From the NCBI RefSeq assembly GCF_013522825.1, contig NZ_JAAMQZ010000013.1, forward strand, positions 61,709 through 125,708: a stretch of DNA of 64,000 nt. Direction: 5' to 3'. Positions 7,865 to 17,713 of the stretch are shown piece by piece (position 1 is the first letter of the stretch; each line of letters begins with the position of its first letter). A model generated the notes under the pieces. The model worked only from the letters and a program-made list of their open reading frames with translations. It was not told the DNA's origin and searched no databases. Source of the stretch: Stutzerimonas stutzeri. Its GTDB lineage: Bacteria > Pseudomonadota > Gammaproteobacteria > Pseudomonadales > Pseudomonadaceae. Both the position numbers and the translations under genes were made by a program.

Positions 7865-10051
7865 ATGCGTACGGATAATTCTCTTTCCAGCCCGGCAGGC
7901 CTGTCACGACGCGCCTTTCTCAAGGCGGCGGGCGTGGGTGGCGCGTTGCTGCTGAGCGTCGAGGTGCCGCTGGCGATTGCCAAGGCGCTGGAGACAACCA
8001 GCCCGGCCAACGCCACCTTCAACGCCTTTGTGCGCATCGACACCGATAACACCGTGACCCTGGTGATGCCCCGCGTCGAGATGGGGCAGGGCACCTACAC
8101 ATCATTATCGATGCTGATTGCTGAAGAACTGGAAGTCGACCCGGCCAGTGTGCATCTGGAGCATGCGCCGGCTGACGATCTGCTCTATGCCTCCGCTCCA
8201 GGCGGGCAGCAGATCACCGGCGGCTCCGATTCGGTGCGTATGGCCTGGTTGCCGATGCGCGAGGCCGGCGCCGCCGCCCGCATGATGCTGGTGGCCGCTG
8301 CGGCAAACGCCTGGAGCGTGCCGGTGGAGGCCTGCATTGCCCGAGACGGCAGCGTCGTGCATGAACCCTCCGGCAGGCAACTGCGTTACGGCGCGCTGGC
8401 CGCAGAAGCAGCCAGGTTGTCCGTGCCCGAACAGATTGCCCTTAAAGACCCGAAGCAGTTCCGCCTGATCGGCAGCGACCTGAAGCGGCTGGACGGCCCG
8501 GCCAAGGTCGATGGCAGTGTGCAATTCGGCATAGACGTCAAACTGCCGGGGCTGCGCGTGGTCACGGTGGCCGCCAGCCCATTCTTCGGCGGACGGGTGA
8601 AAAGCCTGGCGCAGGACAAGGCGCTGGCCGTGCGTGGTGTGCGCCAGGTGGTGCAGCTCGACGATGTGGTCGCCATCGTGGCCGATCACATGGGCGCTGC
8701 GCAAAAAGGCCTGGCTGCGGCCCAGGTGCAATGGGAAGAAGGGCCAGCCAGTGGTTATTCGACCCGGACCATGCTGGATGAGCTGGCGGCGGCATCGCTG
8801 CGCGAAGGGGTGACGGCCCGCCAGGAGGGGGATGTGGCGCAGGTGCGCGCCGCCGCTGAGGCCAAGGGGCACCGTACCTTCGAGGCGGTCTACCAGCAGC
8901 CCTTGCTGGCCCACGCCACGATGGAGCCGATGAACTGCACCGTGCGTCTGAGCCCTGAAAGCTGCGAAATCTGGCTGGGCACCCAGGTGCCGACGCGCGC
9001 GCAGGCGGCGGCTGCGCAGGTGGCGGGCCTGCCCACGGAGAAGGTGCAGGTTCATAACCAGTATCTGGGCGGTGGTTTCGGGCGGCGGCTCGAAGTCGAC
9101 TATGTGATACAGGCAGTGCGTATCGCCCGTGAAGTCGAGGGTCCGATCAAGGTGGTCTGGAGCCGCGAGGAAGATATGCAGCACAGCTCCTATCGGCCCT
9201 ATCACTACAATCGTCTGAGCGCCACGCTCGACGAACAGGGGCGCCCACTGGCCTGGCATCACCGCGTTACCGGCTCGTCGATCATGGCTCGCTTTGCGCC
9301 TGGAGCGTTTACCGATGGCATCGATGTCGACGCCATCCGTGATGCGGCAGGCCCTTATGAATTCCCCAACCTGCTGGTTCAGTTCGTGCGCCAGGAGCCG
9401 CCCGAGGGGCTGCTGACCAGTTGGTGGCGCGGCGTGGGGCATATGCAGAACGCCATTCCAGTGGAGTGCTTTATCGACGAACTGGCGCAGGCGGCGGGGC
9501 AGGATGCGATTGCCTTCCGCAAACCGTTGCTCCAGGCCCATCCCCGCGCGCTGCGGGTGCTGGAGGCGGTGGCCGAGAAGGCCGGTTGGAACAATCCTCT
9601 GCCGGAAGGGCGCGGACGTGGCATCGCGCTGACCTTCGCGTTCCAGACCTATGCCGCCCAGGTCGTGGAAGTCAGCCTCGATGCGGCGGGCAAGGTGCGC
9701 ACGGAGCGCGTGGTCACGGTGGTCGACTGTGGTCGGGTGGTATCGCCGGCGACCGTGGAAGCACAGGTGCAGGGTGGAACCCTGTTCGGCCTGTCTGCAG
9801 CGCTGTTCGGCAATATCACGATCGAGGGCGGGCGCATCGAGCAATCCAACTTCCATGATTACCGCGTGCTGCGCATGAACGAAACGCCGGTGATGGAGAC
9901 GTATATCCTGCCCAGTAGCGAAGCGCCTACCGGTATCGGCGAGATTGCCACGGTGCTCATCACTCCGGCGTTGCTCAATGCCGTGCACGACGCTACAGGC
10001 CAGCGCATCCGTGAGCTGCCTCTCGCCTCAAGCGGTATCGGACTGGCATGA
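7865..10051 (+). CDS. Tat-exported molybdopterin oxidoreductase large subunit, IorB-like
   Basis: A 728-residue xanthine-oxidase-family subunit of the IorB type, the two-subunit form without a FAD subunit. The N-terminus carries a twin-arginine signal (LSRRAFLKAAGVGG), so the dimer is probably exported folded to the periplasm or held at the inner membrane. Moco-binding landmarks include VEMGQGTYTSL, GGFGRRLEVD and the C-terminal PTGIGEIAT region. The substrate is probably an aldehyde or N-heterocycle. No cytochrome electron acceptor, common in such operons, is encoded alongside. ATG 7865 follows the preceding stop by one base. Confidence 0.9.
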   Translation: MRTDNSLSSPAGLSRRAFLKAAGVGGALLLSVEVPLAIAKALETTSPANATFNAFVRIDTDNTVTLVMPRVEMGQGTYTSLSMLIAEELEVDPASVHLEHAPADDLLYASAPGGQQITGGSDSVRMAWLPMREAGAAARMMLVAAAANAWSVPVEACIARDGSVVHEPSGRQLRYGALAAEAARLSVPEQIALKDPKQFRLIGSDLKRLDGPAKVDGSVQFGIDVKLPGLRVVTVAASPFFGGRVKSLAQDKALAVRGVRQVVQLDDVVAIVADHMGAAQKGLAAAQVQWEEGPASGYSTRTMLDELAAASLREGVTARQEGDVAQVRAAAEAKGHRTFEAVYQQPLLAHATMEPMNCTVRLSPESCEIWLGTQVPTRAQAAAAQVAGLPTEKVQVHNQYLGGGFGRRLEVDYVIQAVRIAREVEGPIKVVWSREEDMQHSSYRPYHYNRLSATLDEQGRPLAWHHRVTGSSIMARFAPGAFTDGIDVDAIRDAAGPYEFPNLLVQFVRQEPPEGLLTSWWRGVGHMQNAIPVECFIDELAQAAGQDAIAFRKPLLQAHPRALRVLEAVAEKAGWNNPLPEGRGRGIALTFAFQTYAAQVVEVSLDAAGKVRTERVVTVVDCGRVVSPATVEAQVQGGTLFGLSAALFGNITIEGGRIEQSNFHDYRVLRMNETPVMETYILPSSEAPTGIGEIATVLITPALLNAVHDATGQRIRELPLASSGIGLA

Positions 10052-10180
10052 CGGCGAGGCTCGGTGCCTGGCGAGACATCATGTCGCGCATCCGAGGGCC
10101 GGTGAGGTCAAAGCCGGCTCGCGGAACCGGCCAGCAAGTGAGAAAATCTCTCATCTTTTTGGCTGGCGAACTGGTATCTC

Positions 10181-11551
10181 ATGGCGTTTACCCGCAGACA
10201 AATTCTTGCCGGCCTGGCCGGCCTTGGCGTGGCCGGTTTCGGTGCGACCGGCATACGCTACTGGCTGGGGCGACCGCAGGACGTGGCCAGCCATGACTAC
10301 GAGCTGATTGCCGCGCCGCTCGATGTCGAACTGGTGGCGGGACACAAGACACCCGCCTGGGCCTATGGCGGGCAGGCGCCCGGCCTGGAGTTGCGAGCGC
10401 GTCAGGGCGAACGCTTGCGGGTGCGTTTCATCAATCATCTGGAGGTGCCGACCACCATCCACTGGCATGGCATCCGCCTGCCGTTGGCGATGGATGGTGT
10501 GCCCTATGTGTCGCAGCTGCCGGTCTTGCCGGGTGAGTATTTCGATTACGACTTCATCGTGCACGATGCCGGCAGCTTCTGGTATCACCCGCATACCGCC
10601 AGCGCCGAGCAGCTCGGGCGTGGGCTGGTGGGACCGTTGATCGTCGAGGAACGCGGGCCCAGCGGCTTCCAGCATGAGCGCACCCTGAGCCTGAAAAGCT
10701 GGCACGTCGACAAACAGGGCGCCTTCACCGATTTCAGCGTGCCCCGTGAAGCGGCGCGTGGCGGTACGCCGGGCGTGTTGTCGACAGTCAATGGTGAGCA
10801 TGCGCCGACGCTGGAATTGCCGGCCGGGCAGGTCGTGCGGCTGCGCATTCTCAATCTCGACAATACCCTGACCTACCGCCTCAACCTGTCCAGTGGCGAG
10901 GCGCGTATCTATGCCCTGGACGGCAATCCGGTGACGCCCCGGTCAATGGGCAAGGAGTACTGGCTGGGGCCGGGCATGCGTATCGATCTGGCGCTGAAAG
11001 TGCCGGCTGCCGGCGAGCAGCTGTCACTGCGCAACGGGCCGCTGCGGCTGGCAACCCTTCATTCGGTGGCGAGCAGTGAGGCCGAGGGCAGTTGGCCTGC
11101 GGCTTTGCCGGCCAACCCCATTGCCGAGCCCGATCTGCAGCGTGCTGAGACGCTGCGTTTCAATTTCGAATGGGCGGGCGCGCTGTCGCAGAACATTGAA
11201 CAGGGCGGTGCGTACAGCTTCTGGCAGGTCAACGGCCAGGCCTGGGATATCAATGACAAGACCTGTGCGGATCGGCCCATTGCCACCCTGAAAAAGGACG
11301 GGCACTACATCTTCGAGTTGCGCAACCTCAGCCAATACCAGCATCCGATCCATCTGCACGGCATGACCTTCAAGGTCATCTCGTCCAACCGCCGCCAGAT
11401 CGAGCCCTGGTTCACCGACACCTATCTGCTGGGCAAGAACGAAACCGCCCGCATCGCGCTGGTGGCGGATAATCCCGGTGTCTGGATGTTCCACTGCCAC
11501 GTCATCGACCATATGGAAACCGGGCTGATGGCGGCGATCGAGGTGGTATAG
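10181..11551 (+). CDS. mcoA: Multicopper oxidase with twin-arginine signal
   Basis: A 456-residue three-cupredoxin oxidase. An N-terminal Tat-like signal (FTRRQILAGLAGLGVAG) sends it to the periplasm. All copper motifs are present: HWHG (94-97), WYHPHT (about 134-139), HPIHLHG, and HCHVIDHMETGLM carrying the type 1 Cys and Met. Bacterial relatives oxidise Cu(I), Fe(II), Mn(II) or phenols. No Met-rich insert typical of CueO is visible. It lies 13 bases before tadA, the arrangement I recall for P. aeruginosa mcoA. Expression is probably independent of the iorB-like gene 130 bases upstream. Confidence 0.88.
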   Translation: MAFTRRQILAGLAGLGVAGFGATGIRYWLGRPQDVASHDYELIAAPLDVELVAGHKTPAWAYGGQAPGLELRARQGERLRVRFINHLEVPTTIHWHGIRLPLAMDGVPYVSQLPVLPGEYFDYDFIVHDAGSFWYHPHTASAEQLGRGLVGPLIVEERGPSGFQHERTLSLKSWHVDKQGAFTDFSVPREAARGGTPGVLSTVNGEHAPTLELPAGQVVRLRILNLDNTLTYRLNLSSGEARIYALDGNPVTPRSMGKEYWLGPGMRIDLALKVPAAGEQLSLRNGPLRLATLHSVASSEAEGSWPAALPANPIAEPDLQRAETLRFNFEWAGALSQNIEQGGAYSFWQVNGQAWDINDKTCADRPIATLKKDGHYIFELRNLSQYQHPIHLHGMTFKVISSNRRQIEPWFTDTYLLGKNETARIALVADNPGVWMFHCHVIDHMETGLMAAIEVV

Positions 11552-11561
11552 GCGAAGCTGA

Positions 11562-12068
<507 letters not shown>

Positions 12069-12078
12069 GACGGAATGA

Positions 12079-13188
12079 TCAGAGGCTGCCGCTGTAGCGG
12101 CGCACGCCGGCTTTGGGCAGGGTTTCATGGGCAGCGACGCTGCCTTGGGCGGGGAACACCACCAGATGATCGGCGGCGATGGCGATGCCGATCTGCTGCC
12201 CGGTGGGGTAGTCGGTATGGCTGGGGAAGATGCCTTCCAGCTGGTTGCCGGTGGGCAGTTGCAGACGGTACAACGTCGAAGCCCCGAGGAAGGTCTTGCC
12301 GACGATCAGTGCCTTGAGTTCGCTTTGCGGCGCGTAAACGATATCGTCCGGGCGCAGCAGGACGTCCACCGAACTGCCATCGGGCATGATGTAGGCGCGG
12401 TCGCCGTGAATCACGCCCAGCTCGGTCTGCACCGTTTCAGGGTCGATGAGTTGGCCACGAATGAAATAGCCCTGGCCGATGAAGCTCGCGACGAAGGGCG
12501 TCAGTGGTTCGTGATAGAGGTTGAAGGGCGTGTCCCACTGCTCCAGGCAGCCATCCTTCAATACCCCGATCTGATCGCTGACGGCAAAGGCTTCCTCCTG
12601 ATCGTGAGTGACCAGAATTGCGCTGGTGCCGCGTGCCTTGAGGATGTCCCGCACTTCATGACTGAGGCGCCGGCGCAGATCGACGTCGAGATTGGAAAAG
12701 GGCTCGTCGAGTAGCAGCAGCTCCGGTTCCGGCGCGAGGGCGCGGGCGAGGGCGACGCGTTGCTGCTGGCCGCCTGACAATTCATGAGGGTAGCGTTTGC
12801 CCAGCTGTGTCAGGTTCACCAACTCCAGCATCTCGCCGACGATGCGCGGCGCCTGGGGATGCTTGCGGATTCCGAAGGCAATGTTGTCCGCCACGGTCAG
12901 ATGGGGGAACAGTGCGTAATCCTGGAATACCATGCCGATACGGCGCTTTTCGGGGGCGAGGGTGAAGCCGGCGCGTGACAGTACGGTATCGCCCAGTTGG
13001 ATCTCGCCGGCACTGAGATGCTCGAAACCGGCGATGGCCCGCAGGGTTGTGGTCTTGCCGCAGCCGGAGGGACCCAGCAGGCAGCCTATGTCGCCACGAT
13101 TGAGGTGCAGACTGAGGTGCTGCACGATGAGTTGCTCCGCATAGCCGCAATCCAGGCCGCGCAGGTTCAGCAGAGGCTGGTCGCTCAT
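12079..13188 (-). CDS. ABC transporter ATP-binding protein, FbpC/PotA-like
   Basis: A 369-residue ATPase of the importer type. It shows Walker A GPSGCGKT (39-46), signature LSGGQQQR, Walker [13 protein letters not shown], the switch His in VTHDQEEA, and a C-terminal TOBE-like domain after about residue 240. Such subunits energise iron(III), sulfate or polyamine uptake, but no permease or binding-protein gene is nearby. It overlaps the argF stop by 4 bases (ATGA), as in P. aeruginosa where I recall the same pair. Confidence 0.88.
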   Translation of the reverse strand: MSDQPLLNLRGLDCGYAEQLIVQHLSLHLNRGDIGCLLGPSGCGKTTTLRAIAGFEHLSAGEIQLGDTVLSRAGFTLAPEKRRIGMVFQDYALFPHLTVADNIAFGIRKHPQAPRIVGEMLELVNLTQLGKRYPHELSGGQQQRVALARALAPEPELLLLDEPFSNLDVDLRRRLSHEVRDILKARGTSAILVTHDQEEAFAVSDQIGVLKDGCLEQWDTPFNLYHEPLTPFVASFIGQGYFIRGQLIDPETVQTELGVIHGDRAYIMPDGSSVDVLLRPDDIVYAPQSELKALIVGKTFLGASTLYRLQLPTGNQLEGIFPSHTDYPTGQQIGIAIAADHLVVFPAQGSVAAHETLPKAGVRRYSGSL

Positions 13189-14105
13189 GCGTGATTGAAC
13201 GCCGGTTCGACCAGGAATTCCAGCAGGGCCTTCTGCGCATGCAGGCGATTCTCGGCCTGATCCCAGGCAACCGAGCGCGGGTCGTCGAGCAGGTCCTGGC
13301 TGATCTCCTCGCCGCGGTGTGCTGGCAGGCAGTGCATGAACAGGACGTCATCCGCCGCGGCATCGAGCAGGGCGCGATCGACCTGATAGGGGCGGAAAGT
13401 CGCAAGGCGTGCCGCCGTTTCATCTTCCTGGCCCATGGAAGCCCAGACGTCGGTGCTGACCAGATGCGCCCCGGCGACCGCTTCGCGTGGATCACGGAAA
13501 ATCTGTACGCGATCACCGGCCTGGGCCAGCAGCTCTGCCTTGGGTTCGTAACCTTCGGGGCAGGCGATGCGCAATTGGAAGTCGAACTGGACGGCGGCTT
13601 CCATATAGGTGTTGCACATGTTGTTACCGTCACCGATCCAGGCGACCGTCTTGCCGGCGATGCTGCCGCGATGTTCGTGGAAGGTCTGCATGTCGGCCAG
13701 CAACTGACAGGGATGCAGGTCGTCCGACAGGCCATTGATCAACGGCACCGATGAGTGGGCGGCGAACTCGGTCAGCGTGGAGTGAGCGAAGGTGCGGATC
13801 ATCACGGCATCGAGCATGCGCGACATGACGATGGCCGAATCCCCGATGGGCTCGCCGCGTCCCAGTTGGGTGTCGCGTGGCGAGAGAAAGATCGCCTGGC
13901 CGCCGAGCTGGATCATTCCCGCCTCGAAGGACAGCCGGGTACGGGTCGAAGCCTTCTCGAAGATCATCCCCAGTACGCGGCTTTTCAGCGGCTCGAACAG
14001 AATGCCGCGCTTGCGCAGATCCTTCAGCTCGATGCCGCGACGAACCAGGCTGTTGAGTTCCTTGGGCGTGCAGTCCATCAGTGAGAGAAAATGCCTTGCG
14101 CTCAT
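13185..14105 (-). CDS. argF: Ornithine carbamoyltransferase, anabolic
   Basis: The 306-residue enzyme forms citrulline from ornithine and carbamoyl phosphate in arginine synthesis. The carbamoyl-phosphate loop STRTR is at 53-57, and HCLPAHRG holds the catalytic Cys. The start at 14105 gives the family-standard [10 protein letters not shown]-terminus; a longer frame starting at 14183 is not supported. A GTCGC-N7-GCGAC palindrome at 14177-14193 is in the promoter region and may be an ArgR site, but it does not match the TGTCGC-N8-AA consensus well. Confidence 0.95.
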   Translation of the reverse strand: MSARHFLSLMDCTPKELNSLVRRGIELKDLRKRGILFEPLKSRVLGMIFEKASTRTRLSFEAGMIQLGGQAIFLSPRDTQLGRGEPIGDSAIVMSRMLDAVMIRTFAHSTLTEFAAHSSVPLINGLSDDLHPCQLLADMQTFHEHRGSIAGKTVAWIGDGNNMCNTYMEAAVQFDFQLRIACPEGYEPKAELLAQAGDRVQIFRDPREAVAGAHLVSTDVWASMGQEDETAARLATFRPYQVDRALLDAAADDVLFMHCLPAHRGEEISQDLLDDPRSVAWDQAENRLHAQKALLEFLVEPAFNHA

Positions 14106-14379
14106 ATCAACTACCTTGTGTTGCCGCAGTCGAAGGCCAGAGGTTTTACAGGAAAAAGAGGGCCTTACGACAGGGGGTCGCACGGAAAGCGACGAAACGG
14201 GAAAGGCGCGATCTTATCCAGAAAGGCTTCACAGGCGCAAATCGGCCTCAATGCACCTGCCTTACATGGTCGGACAAGGCGGTAGCTCGATGATCGGCGA
14301 CAAAAGCCGACTCCGCGACTCGGCTTTTAGGTCGTCGTTCTGTACAATGCGCGCCATCCGTGACTAGCCGAGGTGCCCC
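14106..14379. promoter_or_regulatory. Divergent promoter region of argF and grxD
   Basis: This 274-base region lies between oppositely transcribed argF and grxD. Toward argF it carries the 17-bp palindrome noted in the argF entry. Toward grxD, a segment near 14335-14350 (GTTCTGTACAATGCG) resembles a sigma70 -10 region close to the GTG start. No gene is visible. Confidence 0.45.
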
Positions 14380-14706
14380 GTGGAAATTATCGAAACCATC
14401 AAAGAGCAGATCGAAAAGAACCCGGTGCTGCTGTACATGAAAGGCTCGCCCAACGCGCCGCAGTGCGGGTTTTCCTCCCGCGCCAGCCAGGCCGTGATGG
14501 GCTGTGGCGAAAAATTCGCCTACGTCGACATCCTGCAGAATCCGGAAATCCGTTCGGAGCTGCCGAAGTACGCCAACTGGCCAACTTTCCCACAGCTGTG
14601 GGTTGCCGGCGAGCTGGTCGGCGGCAGCGACATCATTCTGGAAATGTTCGAAAAGGGTGAGCTGCAGACGTTGATCAAGTCGGCGGTCGGCACGACTGAC
14701 GCCTGA
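14380..14706 (+). CDS. grxD: Monothiol glutaredoxin Grx4
   Basis: A 108-residue CGFS-type glutaredoxin. The active-site Cys is C29 in PQCGFSSRA. These proteins hold a glutathione-ligated [2Fe-2S] cluster as a dimer and traffic Fe-S clusters. The start codon is GTG at 14380, giving the standard N-terminus with IETIKEQIEKNPV. It is encoded convergent with bfrB across a shared bidirectional terminator, and both relate to iron handling. Confidence 0.95.
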   Translation: MEIIETIKEQIEKNPVLLYMKGSPNAPQCGFSSRASQAVMGCGEKFAYVDILQNPEIRSELPKYANWPTFPQLWVAGELVGGSDIILEMFEKGELQTLIKSAVGTTDA

Positions 14707-14762
14707 GGCAGCCATAAGCGGCAAGCGCTAAGGTCTCCAGGCTTTGCCGCCCATTGAGCCAT

Positions 14763-14800
14763 AAAAAACGCCATGTTCCTTTCGGGCCATGGCGTTTTTT
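14763..14800. terminator. Bidirectional intrinsic terminator between grxD and bfrB
   Basis: A 13-bp stem (AAAAAACGCCATG / CATGGCGTTTTTT) with a 12-base loop has an A-run on one side and a T-run on the other. It therefore reads as an intrinsic terminator on both strands for the convergent grxD and bfrB genes. Confidence 0.9.
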
Positions 14801-14816
14801 TGCATTGCGGAAGAGG

Positions 14817-15287
14817 TTATTCGTCCATCTGCGACTGCAGGTAGTTTTCCAGCCCTACCTTGTCGATCAGCCCCAGTTGGGTCTCCAGCCAGTCGATGTG
14901 TTCTTCCTCGGCTTCGAGGATATCTTCCAGTAATTCGCGGCTGCCATAGTCGCCGACGCTTTCGCAGTAGGCGATGGCGACCTTGAGATCCTGCACGCCG
15001 CTGTGTTCCAGCCTGAGATCGCAATCGAGCATCTCGCGGGTGTTTTCGCCGATCTGCAGCTTGCCCAGGTCCTGCAGGTTGGGCAGGCCTTCGAGAAAGA
15101 GGATGCGCTTGATCAGCTTGTCCGCATGCTTCATCTCGTCGATGGATTCCTCGTACTCGTGCTTGCCGAGCTTGCTCAGACCCCAGTCTTCGTACATGCG
15201 CGCATGCAGGAAGTACTGGTTGATGGCGACCAGCTCATTGCCAAGGATCTTGTTGAGATGCTGAATGACCAACTTGTCGCCTTTCAT
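14817..15287 (-). CDS. bfrB: Bacterioferritin BfrB
   Basis: A 156-residue haem-containing ferritin. Twenty-four subunits form an iron-storage shell with haem ligated by M52 between subunit pairs (M52 is visible in SIDEM). Ferroxidase glutamates include E18 and those in the [15 protein letters not shown] region. The sequence tracks P. aeruginosa BfrB closely. Its partner Bfd, which releases the stored iron, is encoded about 195 bases upstream on the same strand. Confidence 0.96.
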   Translation of the reverse strand: MKGDKLVIQHLNKILGNELVAINQYFLHARMYEDWGLSKLGKHEYEESIDEMKHADKLIKRILFLEGLPNLQDLGKLQIGENTREMLDCDLRLEHSGVQDLKVAIAYCESVGDYGSRELLEDILEAEEEHIDWLETQLGLIDKVGLENYLQSQMDE

Positions 15288-15441
15288 GTCTGTGTCCTGT
15301 CTCGATCAACCGTGGTGACTGAGAAGTCTGGCCACGAAGCGCGGGACTGTCAAACCTAAGTCATTGAATGCAAAAGGTAAAACGCAATAAGAATGCTTCC
15401 GTTCCACGGTTGTGGCCAAAGCCTTGATTTGCGGACATAAA

Positions 15442-15464
15442 AAAGCCGGGCAATGCCCGGCTTT
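15442..15464 (-). terminator. Intrinsic terminator of bfd
   Basis: On the minus strand a 10-bp GC-rich stem (AAAGCCGGGC / GCCCGGCTTT, loop of 3) is followed by a T-run (complement of AAAAA). It lies 18 bases beyond the bfd stop, so bfd is a separate transcript from bfrB. Confidence 0.9.
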
Positions 15465-15481
15465 CGGAAAGTCTGATGCGC

Positions 15482-15700
15482 TCAGGCGATGGTGTAAGCG
15501 GCGGGATAGGCGAGAGCGGCCTGGGCCGATTGGATATCGCCCAAGGTTTCACGCACCACTTGCTTGGCGACACAGGCGCATTTTCCGCACTGGGTGCCGA
15601 CACCGGTCGTCGCGCGTACTTCCCCATAACTGCAGCAGCCTTCATAGATGGCTTCGCGAATCTGACCGTCGGTAACACCCTGGCAAAGACAGACGTACAT
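15482..15700 (-). CDS. bfd: Bacterioferritin-associated ferredoxin Bfd
   Basis: This 72-residue [2Fe-2S] protein reduces iron in BfrB for release. The cluster ligands C4, C6, C38 and C41 show the Bfd spacing C-x-C-x31-C-xx-C. I chose ATG 15700 because the longer frame (from 15763) would add a hydrophobic tail lying over the promoter and Fur-box region. Low-iron induction fits the Fur-like box about 45-60 bases upstream. Confidence 0.95.
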   Translation of the reverse strand: MYVCLCQGVTDGQIREAIYEGCCSYGEVRATTGVGTQCGKCACVAKQVVRETLGDIQSAQAALAYPAAYTIA

Positions 15701-15742
15701 AAGAACTACCCGTTGAGCCTGTTTGATGACGGCGATGCTAAA

Positions 15743-15761
15743 CAGAATGAGAATGATTGTC
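15743..15761 (-). promoter_or_regulatory. Candidate Fur box upstream of bfd
   Basis: The 19-base site CAGAATGAGAATGATTGTC matches 14 of 19 positions of the Fur consensus GATAATGATAATCATTATC by my count. It lies 43-61 bases before the bfd start. Iron-starvation induction of bfd is established in P. aeruginosa. Confidence 0.7.
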
Positions 15762-15915
15762 AAAACATTCTGATCGAATGGTCTTTTTCCGAACGGTCAG
15801 CTTTTACCTCTCGGAACGCAGGACATTGCGATGGCGAATCGCTAAAGTTGTGATGCTCTTGGCGCTTTGAGAATCCGGGTCGATCGACCGGATGGGCGCG
15901 CGGGTCGGTGCCTCT

Positions 15916-17055
15916 ATGCAATTAAGCGTCCCCACCCTCATCGTCACCGACATCTATGTGATGCTGCTGGTGGCGCTTCTGATGTTCCTGTCCTGGCGTA
16001 GCGGGCGTCGGGAGCCGACGCTCGGCTATCTCTGTCTGGGGCTTTTTCTCGGTGTCGTGGCCACGGCCCTGGGCGCGCTGCGCAACATGGGTATCGACTG
16101 GGTACCGATTATCCTGGGCAACTCGTTGCTGGCGCTGGCGCTGGCCTTCAACTGGACGGCGATGCGCGTATTCGCCGGGCGTCAGCCGCACTGGCGAGGG
16201 ATCGTTGCCGCTCCGCTGATCTGGACGGGTCTCTGTTTGTTTCCGGCCTTTTTCGATGCGGATGCGTTGCGGGTGCGTATCGCCACGCTGTCGCTGCTCA
16301 CCATCATCTATATCGGCATGGCCATGGCGGAACTATGGCGTAGCCGCCAGGTGATTCGGGTATCCCTGCGCCCTGCACTGGTGCTGATGGCGGTGCATGT
16401 CACGGTCTATGTCTTGCGCATTCCCTTCGACCACGGTCGGCCCTTCGAGGTGTCCGGGCAGTTCGACTTCTTCGCCCTGGTGATCTTCGAAACCATGCTC
16501 TACGCGGTTGGCATCGCCTTCGTGACGTTGGCGATGGTGCGCGAGCGAGCCGAGTTGGAGTACCGCCAGGCGTCGCTCAGCGATCCGTTGACCGGCATCG
16601 GCAACCGCCGGGCCTTCATCGAATATGGCGAGCGGCTGTTGCTGCGCTGTCGCGCCGCCGGGCAGCAGGCGACACTGCTGCTCTGTGACCTGGATCAGTT
16701 CAAGCGCCTCAATGACACCCTTGGCCACAAGGCCGGCGACCATGCGTTGATCAGTTTTTGCCAGGTGATGAAGTCGCGCATGCGGCGGCAGGATGTTTTC
16801 GGACGCATCGGTGGCGAAGAGTTCGCCTGCCTGCTGGCCGATGCCGACGCGGGGGTCGCCCGCGATGTGGCCGAGCGCATTCGCGCTGAGTTTGCCAACT
16901 TGCCGTTCCGTCCGTCCGGAATGCTCAGCGTCAGCATTGGTGTGAGTGATACGGCGTGCGCCGGCTATGACCTCGACCGCCTGATGGGCGAGGCTGATCG
17001 GGCACTCTACGAAGCGAAGGCAGCGGGGCGCAATTGCGTTCGGGTGGCTGGATAA
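15916..17055 (+). CDS. Membrane-bound diguanylate cyclase
   Basis: A protein of 379 residues (387 if ATG 15892 is used). About six membrane segments fill residues 1-205. A GGDEF domain follows, with intact active site GGEEF (299-303) and the product-inhibition I-site RRQD (290-293) at the usual five-residue spacing, so it should make c-di-GMP and be feedback-inhibited. The N-terminus MQLSVPTLIV resembles other seven-helix-type cyclases, so 15916 is preferred. The sensed signal is unknown. Confidence 0.9.
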   Translation: MQLSVPTLIVTDIYVMLLVALLMFLSWRSGRREPTLGYLCLGLFLGVVATALGALRNMGIDWVPIILGNSLLALALAFNWTAMRVFAGRQPHWRGIVAAPLIWTGLCLFPAFFDADALRVRIATLSLLTIIYIGMAMAELWRSRQVIRVSLRPALVLMAVHVTVYVLRIPFDHGRPFEVSGQFDFFALVIFETMLYAVGIAFVTLAMVRERAELEYRQASLSDPLTGIGNRRAFIEYGERLLLRCRAAGQQATLLLCDLDQFKRLNDTLGHKAGDHALISFCQVMKSRMRRQDVFGRIGGEEFACLLADADAGVARDVAERIRAEFANLPFRPSGMLSVSIGVSDTACAGYDLDRLMGEADRALYEAKAAGRNCVRVAG

Positions 17056-17114
17056 GCCAGCGACCCGCTGCACTGATTTGCTAGACTGCGCCCCTTTTTC
17101 CAGGCGACGCTCCC

Positions 17115-17654
17115 ATGGCCTTGCAAGCGACTCCCTATAAAGTCGAACTCAATCTCACCGACCTCGATCGCGGCGTTTATGAAAACGTCCGTTTCACTGT
17201 GGCGCGCCATCCGTCCGAAACCGAAGAGCGCCTGGGTATCCGCCTGATCGCCTATGCGCTGTGGTACAGCGAACAACTGGCCTTCGGTCGCGGGCTGTCG
17301 GATATCGACGAGCCGGCCCTGTGGGAGAAGAGCCTGGACGGTCGCGTGTTGCACTGGATCGAGGTCGGACAACCGGATGCCGAGCGTCTGACCTGGTGCT
17401 CCCGACGTGCCGAGCGCACCAGCCTGGTTGCTTACGGTAATCTGCGCGTCTGGCAGGGCAAGGTACCCGATGCGGTCAAGGGTCTGAAGAATCTGTCCAT
17501 TGCAGTCATCGAGTCGGAGACGTTGGCCGACCTGGTCACGGACCTGCCACGCAGCATCCAGTGGGGCGTGATGATCAGCGATGGCACCCTGTTCATCACC
17601 GACGAGCGAGGGCAGTTCGAGGTGGCGCTGAGCTGGCTGATGGGCGAGCGCTAG
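17115..17654 (+). CDS. yaeQ: YaeQ family protein
   Basis: The 179-residue protein matches YaeQ in length and in the LADLVTDLPRSIQWGVMISD C-terminal region. YaeQ folds like a variant PD-(D/E)XK nuclease, but its cell role is not settled; it was once linked to RfaH-like antitermination. The start lies 59 bases after the diguanylate cyclase stop. recJ begins 59 bases after its TAG stop. Confidence 0.9.
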   Translation: MALQATPYKVELNLTDLDRGVYENVRFTVARHPSETEERLGIRLIAYALWYSEQLAFGRGLSDIDEPALWEKSLDGRVLHWIEVGQPDAERLTWCSRRAERTSLVAYGNLRVWQGKVPDAVKGLKNLSIAVIESETLADLVTDLPRSIQWGVMISDGTLFITDERGQFEVALSWLMGER

Positions 17655-17713
17655 CAGGCCGATCTATTTCCCGCTTTCCGAGCAGCAAGCAAATCCCGAG
17701 ACTGTCGAACTTC

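Noticed and set aside
14177..14193. Palindrome GTCGC-N7-GCGAC as an ArgR operator of argF
   Set aside because: It lacks the expected TGTCGC-N8-AA form, so I mention it only as a possibility and do not list it as a site.
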